Source: JAEXOD01 sp043805435 (GTDB lineage: Bacteria > Bacteroidota > Ignavibacteria > Ignavibacteriales > Melioribacteraceae). From it: 64,000 nucleotides of DNA. The stretch spans positions 3,589-67,588 of the forward strand of contig JAZDHY010000053.1 of assembly GCA_043805435.1 (NCBI GenBank). The letters run 5' to 3'. The notes below the pieces were generated by a model. That model saw only the letters and a list, made by a program, of their open reading frames with translations, made no database searches and had not been told where the DNA came from. Position 1 is the first letter of the stretch; every line of letters begins with the position of its first letter. This document shows positions 47,376-54,556 of this stretch, one piece after another. A program made the position numbers and the translations under genes.

Positions 47376-48200
47376 CAAACAATTGTAGCTTGGACTTTTA
47401 CCCGTAAGCACTTATAACTTAAAAGCTGGCGAGATAAATCTCGCACTACAAAAGAGATTGACATTTTTTTTCTGGCAGGTATTTATATAAAACGTAGTAC
47501 TGCCTAATTGTAGCTCGAGCTTTAGCTCGTAAGCCCGGAAAGATTAAAAAAATCTCGCGCTACAAAAGAGATTGTCAGTTTTTTTTCTGGCAGGTATTTA
47601 TATAAAACTTAGTACTGCCTAATTGTAGCTCGAGCTTTAGCTCGTAAGCCCGGAAAGATTAAAAAAATCTCGCGCTACAAAAGAGATTGACATTTTTTTT
47701 CTGGCAGGTATTTATATAAAACTTAGTACTGCCTAATTGTAGCTCGAGCTTTAGCTCGTAAGCCCTTATTAATTAAAAGCTTGCGAGATAAATCTCGCGC
47801 TACAAAAAAGCTTAACATGTTTTTTTTGATAGGTATTAGAATAAAATAATATACTGCCTAATTGTAGCTCGAGCTTTAGCTCGTAAGCCCTTATTAATTA
47901 AAAGCTTGCGAGATAAATCTCGCGCTACAAAAAAGCTTAACATGTTTTTTTGGCAGGTATTAGAATAAAATCAAATACTGCCTAATTGTAGCTCGAGCTT
48001 TAGCTCGTAAGCCCTTATTAATTAAAAGCTTGCGAGATAAATCTCGCGCTACAAAAGAGATTAACATGTTTTTTTTGATAGGTATTAGAATAAAATCATA
48101 TACTGCCTAATTGTAGCTAGAGCTTTAGCTCGTAAGCACCTATATAATTAAAAAGCTGGCGAGATTTCCGCTATTGCGGAACGCGCAACAAAAAAAATTG
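47376..48200. repeat. Tandem array of seven REP-like (BIME-type) units
   Basis: Units begin near 47376, 47501, 47616, 47730, 47855, 47979 and 48104; the periods are 125, 115, 114, 125, 124 and 125 bp. Each carries TGTAGC, a hairpin CGAGCT-TT-AGCTCG, a spacer, usually a second hairpin GCGAGAT-AA-ATCTCGC, and GCTACA, so the ends are inverted repeats. A T-rich tail (ATTGACATTTTTTTTCTGG or TTAACATGTTTTTTTTG) and GGTATT link the units. Units 2 and 3 have a shorter second hairpin (AGATT/AATCT); the last has TTCCGC-TATT-GCGGAA instead. The first and last units are the most degenerate. This is the architecture of REP/BIME elements spread by RAYT transposases; no RAYT gene is in the window. The region 47071-48248 holds no gene. 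Confidence 0.85.
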
Positions 48201-48248
48201 AGCTATTTATTTATTAACATAAAATAATAATATGAGTAAAAACAATAT

Positions 48249-48962
48249 ATGAATAAAATACTTAAATCGGTTTTGTTTTTATTAATGAGTTTTGTAATTA
48301 TTGCCGGAATTGCGTTCCCTATTATAAGCGGAAAGCCGGAACATTGGTATCAATTTCCAATAATACCGGGTTTGGAAGAAAAGGCAAAAATAATTTTCTT
48401 TCATGTTCCAACTGCCTGGCTGACCGTAATAGCTTTTTTGATGTCAATGATTTATGGCGGAAAATACTTAAAAACAGAAAACTTAGATAATGATATAAAA
48501 TCATTTACTGCAATGCAACTTGGAATGGTTTTTTGTGTTCTTGCAACCGTAACCGGTTCAATTTGGGCAAAATTTACTTGGGGTGCTTTTTGGCATTGGG
48601 ATCCAAGAGAAACAAGTATATTTATTTTACTTCTTATTTATGGTTCGTTGTTTGCTTTACGCAGTGCCATTGAAAATGAAGAAAAACGTGCACGCCTATC
48701 GGCAGTATATTCTATATTTGCATTTTTAACTGTTCCTTTTTTTATTTTTATTATGCCAAGGATTATGACCGGTTTGCATCCCGGTTCGGCAAACGATGAC
48801 AGCTCAGGTCCGGTTGTTAATTTCCACATGGATAAAAACATGTATCTTGTGTTTATTCTTTCACTTATTGCTTTTACAATTTTATATTATTGGTTGTTTA
48901 GATTGGGTTATAGGTCGTTATTAATTAAAGAAAAATTAGAAAAAAAATATATTTCGAGGTAA
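48249..48962 (+). CDS. ccmC: Heme exporter/handling protein CcmC
   Basis: A 237-residue protein with about six membrane helices and the WWD heme-binding motif TWGAFWHWDPRET (about 114-126), plus HVPTAW and HPGSANDD near the flanking helices, where heme-ligand histidines lie in the family. It loads heme on CcmE. It opens a ccmC-ccmD-ccmE-ccmF cluster; the ABC components CcmA and CcmB are not in view. Confidence 0.92.
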   Translation: MNKILKSVLFLLMSFVIIAGIAFPIISGKPEHWYQFPIIPGLEEKAKIIFFHVPTAWLTVIAFLMSMIYGGKYLKTENLDNDIKSFTAMQLGMVFCVLATVTGSIWAKFTWGAFWHWDPRETSIFILLLIYGSLFALRSAIENEEKRARLSAVYSIFAFLTVPFFIFIMPRIMTGLHPGSANDDSSGPVVNFHMDKNMYLVFILSLIAFTILYYWLFRLGYRSLLIKEKLEKKYISR

Positions 48963-48963
48963 C

Positions 48964-49122
48964 ATGGAAGGTCTATCTGCGTTTTTTGATAAAAATTCAA
49001 TCTATGTAGTTTTATTTATTGTTTTAACTATATGGTTTGGAATATTTATGTTTTTATATAGTGTTGATAAAAGACTAAAAAAAATAGAATTGGATTTTGA
49101 GGAGAAATTTAATGAAGAATAA
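48964..49122 (+). CDS. CcmD-like small membrane protein
   Basis: A 52-residue protein with one membrane helix (about 14-34; VVLFIVLTIWFGIFMFLY) and a charged tail (DKRLKKIELDFEEK). Size, topology and place between ccmC and ccmE match CcmD, which links CcmC to CcmE and helps release holo-CcmE. It starts one base after the ccmC stop, and its end overlaps the ccmE start by 11 nt. Confidence 0.85.
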   Translation: MEGLSAFFDKNSIYVVLFIVLTIWFGIFMFLYSVDKRLKKIELDFEEKFNEE

Positions 49123-49498
49123 ATATATATTTGGCGGAATTATTATTGCTGTTTTTTTTACAATAATGGCTTATCTTTTTACTCAAACCGATATAAAATA
49201 TGAAAATGATTTTAGCAAAATTGTAAATTCTCAGCATACAATTAAAGCTACTGGGGCTTGGGTAAAGAGTAAAAACTATAGTATAGATAAAATCAACAAT
49301 GAATTCTCTTTTTATATGATAGATAGCTTTGGTAAAGAATTAAAAGTTGTATATAGCGGTGCTATACCAAACAATTTTGAATCTTGCACAAGTGTTGTTG
49401 TTACCGGAAAATTCAAAAACGGTAATTTTGTTGCATCCGATATTTTAACAAAGTGCCCGTCTAAATACGAAACACAAATGCCTAAAACAAACTCGTAA
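49112..49498 (+). CDS. ccmE: Cytochrome c-type biogenesis protein CcmE, CxxxY variant
   Basis: A 128-residue periplasmic heme chaperone with an N-terminal membrane anchor (about 5-23) and an OB-fold domain (VTGKFKNGNFVASDILTKCPSKYE). The heme-binding residue, His in most CcmE proteins (HxxxY), is Cys115 here, with Tyr119: the CxxxY form known from archaea, sulfate reducers and others with System I*. The ATG at 49112 follows GAGGAG; an upstream in-frame start at 49097 lies within that SD region. Confidence 0.92.
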   Translation: MKNKYIFGGIIIAVFFTIMAYLFTQTDIKYENDFSKIVNSQHTIKATGAWVKSKNYSIDKINNEFSFYMIDSFGKELKVVYSGAIPNNFESCTSVVVTGKFKNGNFVASDILTKCPSKYETQMPKTNS

Positions 49499-49516
49499 TT
49501 TTAATAAGGAAAACTG

Positions 49517-51916
49517 ATGATAGGAAATATATTTTTGACCATTGCTTTACTTGCAAGTGTGTTTACATCCTTAATGTATTTTTTTACATATAAAGGCTAC
49601 AATAATACTTTAAATAAAGCTCGTATTGGTTATCATGCAATGAGTATAATGGTAATTGCTTCTTCAGTTATGCTTTTACATGCAATACTAACACATCAAT
49701 ATCAATATAAATATGTTTACGAATATAGCAACAGCGATTTACCTATTGGACTTCTTATTTCTACCTTTTATGCAGGACAAGAAGGCAGTTTTTTGTTATG
49801 GACATTGTTTACCATAATAATAGGACTTATTTTAATGGATTATACATCAAAACGGAGCGATTTGGAACAGCGTGTTATGATGATTTTTTCATTAGTTACC
49901 ACTTTTTTACTGGTAATGATTAACCCCCTGTTAAAAAGTCCCTTTACATATATTTGGTCCGATCCATCATTTGTTGAACTTACTAAAATTAATCCAAACT
50001 TCTTAAATCTTTCATTCATTAGTAATTTTATTTTTGAAGATCAAGGAGCTCATAAACAGTTCTTTAAGTTAAGCAGCGATTCCTATGCCATCTTATCTTC
50101 AAATGGTATAAGCATAAATGATTTTATTATTCACGGAAAGGGATTAAATCCACTTTTACAAAACTTTTGGATGCAGATTCACCCGCCTCTATTATTTGTA
50201 GGCTTTGCAATGTCCGCAGTTCCTTATTCGTTTGCCTTAGCAGCGTTGTTAAAAAATGATTATACCGACTGGGTAAAACAATCTTTACCCTGGGTTTTAT
50301 TTGGTTCCATGGTACTTGGTTTGGCTATTATGCTTGGCGGTTATTGGGCTTATGGCGTTTTAGGTTGGGGCGGTTATTGGGGTTGGGATCCAGTTGAAAA
50401 TTCATCTCTTGTTCCCTGGCTTATTGGAGTTGCTTCAATACATACCTTATTAGTTCAAAAGAGAACACAAGCATTGCCCAACAGCAAAGGTAGATTTGTA
50501 AAAACAAACTTAATTCTTTCAATTTTAACTTATGTATTAGTGGTTTATTCTACTTTTTTAACCAGAAGCGGAGTATTAAGCGATGCTTCGGTACACTCTT
50601 TTGTTACACCGGGAAGACTAGTATTTTTGTTTTTATTGTTAAATGTTATTGTTTTTACATTTTTAGGATTTGGCGCAATTGCTTACAGATGGAAATATTT
50701 AAACGAACATTTTAATTTTGAAGAAGATGTTCTCTCACGCGAACTTGCATTATTTACAGGTGCCTCAACATTAATTGCTTCTGCAATTATTATAATTTTT
50801 GGAACTTCACTTCCAATATGGGGAAAAGGTGTTGAAAACTCATTTTATAACCATTCGCACCTTCCAATTGGAATTATAATAGGACTTCTTATGGGGTTCA
50901 GCCTTTTATTGAGATGGAAATCGACTTCAAAAAAAGAACTTATTAAAAACGCAAAATATACTTTAATTATTACAATAATTGCAACTGCTTTAATTGTAAT
51001 ATTTGGAGAAATAAAAGATTTAATGTTAATAATTTTTACGCTTACTACAATTTTTGCTTTAGTAATTAATTTGGAATTTGTAATTAATAAAATAACCAAA
51101 AATGTTATATTTATTGGTTCATATGTAGCTCATATTGGAATTGCATTATTTATGCTTGGAGTTATAGCAACCGGTGGTTTTACGCAAAAACAACAAGTTG
51201 ATTTGGTTGAAGGAGAATCAACTAAAGTTTTAGGTTACAATTTAACATTTACAGGATATGAACCTATTGAAAATAATACCAAATATGCATTTAATATTGA
51301 AATAAAAAAAGGCGATAATATTACTAAAGCAAAACCTGTTATGTATATTGCCGAATTTAACAACAGCTTAATGCGCGAACCCGATATATTAAATTTAATA
51401 ACCAAAGATTTTTATATTGAACCGCTTGGTTATAATGACGAACAGGGGAATAACAGCGGAAGTGAAATTTCAATAAAAAAAGGAGAAACCCATACTTTTG
51501 AAAGTAACGAGATAACATTTACCGGATTTAACTTTCCGGAAGATGCCATGAAATCCATGAGTGCCGGAACAGGTTTTCAAATTGGGGCATTATTTAATGT
51601 AGCATATAACGGCAAAATGGTAACAGTTGAAACAATTATGAAAAGCACAGGCGGTAATAAAGAGTTTTTACCTGCAGATATTAAGGATGCCGATTTACGC
51701 ATTGAGATGACAAATTTGGATGCTTCCGGATTTGTAAATGTTAAGTTTTCAAAGCTTTCTGTTCCAGACCAAAAGTCCGTCAAAACTCCCCCTTCACTTT
51801 CTATTGAGGCAAGCACAAAACCGTTTATTATGCTTGTGTGGTTAGGAGTAATTTTTATGGTTTTTGGTTTTATTTTAGCTACTGTAAAAAGGACTAAAGA
51901 ATCTCAGGTTGTTTAA
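49517..51916 (+). CDS. ccmF: Cytochrome c heme lyase CcmF
   Basis: A 799-residue polytopic membrane protein with the WWD domain WGGYWGWDPVENSSLVPWL (about 285-303), QIHPPLLFVGFA and further conserved His motifs, and a periplasmic C-terminal segment (about 560-770) before a last helix. It transfers heme from CcmE to apocytochromes c. It is longer than proteobacterial CcmF (about 650) owing to the periplasmic part. AAGGAAAA precedes the ATG, 18 nt after ccmE. No ccmH or ccmI follows, in line with System I*. Confidence 0.93.
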   Translation: MIGNIFLTIALLASVFTSLMYFFTYKGYNNTLNKARIGYHAMSIMVIASSVMLLHAILTHQYQYKYVYEYSNSDLPIGLLISTFYAGQEGSFLLWTLFTIIIGLILMDYTSKRSDLEQRVMMIFSLVTTFLLVMINPLLKSPFTYIWSDPSFVELTKINPNFLNLSFISNFIFEDQGAHKQFFKLSSDSYAILSSNGISINDFIIHGKGLNPLLQNFWMQIHPPLLFVGFAMSAVPYSFALAALLKNDYTDWVKQSLPWVLFGSMVLGLAIMLGGYWAYGVLGWGGYWGWDPVENSSLVPWLIGVASIHTLLVQKRTQALPNSKGRFVKTNLILSILTYVLVVYSTFLTRSGVLSDASVHSFVTPGRLVFLFLLLNVIVFTFLGFGAIAYRWKYLNEHFNFEEDVLSRELALFTGASTLIASAIIIIFGTSLPIWGKGVENSFYNHSHLPIGIIIGLLMGFSLLLRWKSTSKKELIKNAKYTLIITIIATALIVIFGEIKDLMLIIFTLTTIFALVINLEFVINKITKNVIFIGSYVAHIGIALFMLGVIATGGFTQKQQVDLVEGESTKVLGYNLTFTGYEPIENNTKYAFNIEIKKGDNITKAKPVMYIAEFNNSLMREPDILNLITKDFYIEPLGYNDEQGNNSGSEISIKKGETHTFESNEITFTGFNFPEDAMKSMSAGTGFQIGALFNVAYNGKMVTVETIMKSTGGNKEFLPADIKDADLRIEMTNLDASGFVNVKFSKLSVPDQKSVKTPPSLSIEASTKPFIMLVWLGVIFMVFGFILATVKRTKESQVV

Positions 51917-52047
51917 AATTAGTTTAGGATGTTTTAAAATATTATTAATAATTTAACAAGGTTTTTGTTGTAATAAATGTTTTATTATGTTTACAATTAA
52001 AATAATTGATTAAAATAGTGCAAAAAGAAATGAATTATACGAAAAAA

Positions 52048-52079
52048 TTTGTAAAATAGAAAAAAAATTCATAAATTTG
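52048..52079 (+). promoter_or_regulatory. Bacteroidota-type promoter of rpmH
   Basis: TTTG (52048-52051) stands 20 nt before TAAATTTG (52072-52079). This fits the -33/-7 promoter consensus of Bacteroidota. The predicted start leaves a leader of about 20 nt with AGGTGG before the rpmH ATG. Confidence 0.65.
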
Positions 52080-52106
52080 TGTTCTTTGCAAAAAACAGGT
52101 GGATAG

Positions 52107-52250
52107 ATGAAAAGAACGTTTCAGCCAAGTATACGAAAAAGAAAAAATAAACATGGTTTTCGTGCCAGAATGGCGACTAGAAATGGTAGAAAAGTATTGG
52201 CTCGTAGAAGAGCACAAGGCAGAAAAAAACTAACCGTAAGCGATGAATAA
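52107..52250 (+). CDS. rpmH: Ribosomal protein bL34
   Basis: A 47-residue, very basic protein starting MKRTFQPSIRKRKNKHGFRA, with the typical RMATRNGRKVLARRRAQGRKK region of bL34 and a short acidic tail (TVSDE). AGGTGG lies 6 nt before the ATG. It is followed after 2 nt by rnpA, the near-universal order. Confidence 0.98.
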   Translation: MKRTFQPSIRKRKNKHGFRARMATRNGRKVLARRRAQGRKKLTVSDE

Positions 52251-52252
52251 TC

Positions 52253-52663
52253 GTGAAAGTGTATGACCTTCCTGAAGATGAACGAATCAAGCAAAAAAAA
52301 GAATTTGATGTAGTTTATTCTTCAGGAAAAATCATATTTTCTGAAACAAAAAAAATAAAAGCAATTTATTGTTTTTTGAAAAACCAAAACAATCCGGGTA
52401 CTAAAGTTGCCTTTGCAATTTATAAAAAAGCCGGTAATGCTGTTTGGCGAAATAGAATTAAACGCCTTTTGAGGGAATCTTATAGACTTAATAAAGTTGA
52501 ATTAAATGAGTTGTGCAAAAATAAAAGCCAAACATTATTGCTTGTATTTTCACTTAATTCCGTTAATAAAAAAAAGTATAATAAGATTTTCTTAAAAGAT
52601 CTCTTACCCGATGTTATTAGCATTATAAATAATGTAAAATTAACGTTAAAATCCCAAATTTGA
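52253..52663 (+). CDS. rnpA: Ribonuclease P protein component
   Basis: A 136-residue protein with the RNR motif GNAVWRNRIKRLLRESYR (about 64-81) and the family's N-terminal LPEDERIKQKKEFDVVYSSG. It is the protein subunit of RNase P. The start is GTG, 2 nt after the rpmH stop. The gene for YidD, often next, is absent; yidC follows directly. Confidence 0.93.
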   Translation: MKVYDLPEDERIKQKKEFDVVYSSGKIIFSETKKIKAIYCFLKNQNNPGTKVAFAIYKKAGNAVWRNRIKRLLRESYRLNKVELNELCKNKSQTLLLVFSLNSVNKKKYNKIFLKDLLPDVISIINNVKLTLKSQI

Positions 52664-52690
52664 ATATTTTAAGAGGTTATTATAAAATTT

Positions 52691-54535
52691 ATGGATAAGC
52701 AAACAACCTTAGCCTTTGTACTGATAGGAATGATTTTAATCACATGGTTATACTTTAACTCTCCTGAACCACCAAAACAATCCAAGCAAAACAAAGATAC
52801 TACTTTAGTTCAAAAACAAAATATTGCTAAATCGGACACAACCGAAAAAATTGTTGAAGAAATAAAAGACACTACTCTTAATTCGGGTCCATTTGCTTCA
52901 TCTAATGCGCCTGAACAAATAATTACAGTTGAAACCGATTTGGTAAAATTTGAAATTACCAACAAAGGTGCCCGACTTAAACGCTATTACCTTAAAGAAT
53001 ATAGCACTTGGTATTATAATAATAAAAAAGAAGATGATTTTAACAACCGTCAAGTTCAATTGATCAATACGGAAAAAGGCGGCGACTTAAATTTAGTTTT
53101 TGTTACTAAAGACGGCAAATTAATAAATACATCCACTTTAGATTTTAACGTAAATTTAAATCAACCTTATTATAGAATTAAAGGTAAAGAAACAATTGAT
53201 TTTTATTTCACTTACCAGTTTGATAACAACAAAAAGATTTCTAAAAATTTTACTTTTTACGGCAATAATTACGAATCTTTACTTGAAGTAAAATTTGATA
53301 ATATGAAGGATATTATCAGCGGCATGAGATACGACTTAGTTTGGGGAAACGGAATAAACTTTGTTGAAGAAAACAGTGTTGATGAAGCAAATTATGCCAA
53401 CGCAAGTGCTTATTCCGGTGACGAACAAGTAATTGTTGATGCTTCGTCGATTGGTGAAAAGGTACAAAAAGATATTAATGGTACAATTGATTGGGTTGGT
53501 ATTAGAAATAAATATTTTGCAATAATTTTAGCCCCTGTTTCACCAAATTCTGATGGTGGAGCAAATTTTGAAGGTATTCATAAGGCAACCAAAAGAGGCC
53601 AAAAAGAGATTTATTCTGTAAGTCTTAAGTCTCCATTTAAAGGTCAAGATACGCAGAGTGACAAATACAAATTTTATATTGGTCCCGTTGATTATAGTTT
53701 GTTGAAATCATACGACAGAAATTATCAGGCACTTTACGATTTTGGAAGTTTTTTTGGACTTAAGTTTATTACACGCCCAATTTCCGAATATGTTTTATTA
53801 CCCGTTTTTCAGTTTTTGCATATTTTTATTCCAAATTATGGTTTTGTAATTATATTCTTTTCACTTCTGATAAAAATTGCATTACATCCTCTTTCAAAAC
53901 AAAGCATGAAATCGATGAAAAAAATGCAGCTTTTACAACCAAAAATTGCAGAATTGAAAGAGAAGTATAAAGATGATCAAGCCCGAGTACAAAAAGAAAC
54001 GATGAAGCTGTACCAAGTATATGGTATCAATCCTGCAGGCGGTTGTTTGCCAACCTTATTACAAATGCCAATACTATTTGCATTATTTACTTTTTTTAAT
54101 GTGGCAATCGAATTACGTCATGAACCTTTTATTTTTTGGATAACAAACTTATCTTCACCCGATGTTATTTATACTTTACCCTTTACTGTTCCTCTTTTTG
54201 GTGTAAATAATATAAGCGGACTGGCACTATTGCTTGGTATCACAATGTTTTTACAACAAAAACAAACAACCAAAGATCCGTCACAAGCTGCACTTGTGTA
54301 TGTAATGCCCGTCATGTTCACTCTTATGTTTATGAATTTTTCTTCCGGGTTGAATTTATATTATTTTATGTTTAACTTGTTATCTATTGCACAACAGGCA
54401 ATTTATAACAGACAGAAGGGAAATGTTGAGTTGGTTCCTGTTACCGGACCTGTTAAAAAAGGAATTTTTTCTAAAATGATGGAAGCTGCCGAAAAACAGA
54501 ACCAATTAAAAAAATCGGATTCAAAAAGGAAATAA
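52691..54535 (+). CDS. yidC: Membrane protein insertase YidC
   Basis: A 614-residue insertase of the Gram-negative type: an N-terminal helix (about 5-25), a large periplasmic beta-domain (about 70-350) and the conserved C-terminal bundle (about 370-590) with FFSLLIKIALHPLSKQSMKSM, YGINPAGGCLPTLLQMPILFALF and SSGLNLYYFMFN. It inserts and folds inner-membrane proteins. It belongs to the rpmH-rnpA-yidC cluster. The end has a basic tail (KKSDSKRK). Confidence 0.97.
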   Translation: MDKQTTLAFVLIGMILITWLYFNSPEPPKQSKQNKDTTLVQKQNIAKSDTTEKIVEEIKDTTLNSGPFASSNAPEQIITVETDLVKFEITNKGARLKRYYLKEYSTWYYNNKKEDDFNNRQVQLINTEKGGDLNLVFVTKDGKLINTSTLDFNVNLNQPYYRIKGKETIDFYFTYQFDNNKKISKNFTFYGNNYESLLEVKFDNMKDIISGMRYDLVWGNGINFVEENSVDEANYANASAYSGDEQVIVDASSIGEKVQKDINGTIDWVGIRNKYFAIILAPVSPNSDGGANFEGIHKATKRGQKEIYSVSLKSPFKGQDTQSDKYKFYIGPVDYSLLKSYDRNYQALYDFGSFFGLKFITRPISEYVLLPVFQFLHIFIPNYGFVIIFFSLLIKIALHPLSKQSMKSMKKMQLLQPKIAELKEKYKDDQARVQKETMKLYQVYGINPAGGCLPTLLQMPILFALFTFFNVAIELRHEPFIFWITNLSSPDVIYTLPFTVPLFGVNNISGLALLLGITMFLQQKQTTKDPSQAALVYVMPVMFTLMFMNFSSGLNLYYFMFNLLSIAQQAIYNRQKGNVELVPVTGPVKKGIFSKMMEAAEKQNQLKKSDSKRK

Positions 54536-54556
54536 AAAAAAATAGTCTTGAAATAA

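Noticed and set aside
47376..48200. CRISPR-like regular spacing
   Set aside because: Whole units of 114-125 bp are repeated, including what would be spacers, and each unit is an inverted repeat; there are no short repeats with unique spacers and no cas genes.
51917..52106. Replication origin near rpmH
   Set aside because: No dnaA gene and no cluster of TTATCCACA boxes is seen; rpmH-rnpA-yidC alone is not enough evidence.
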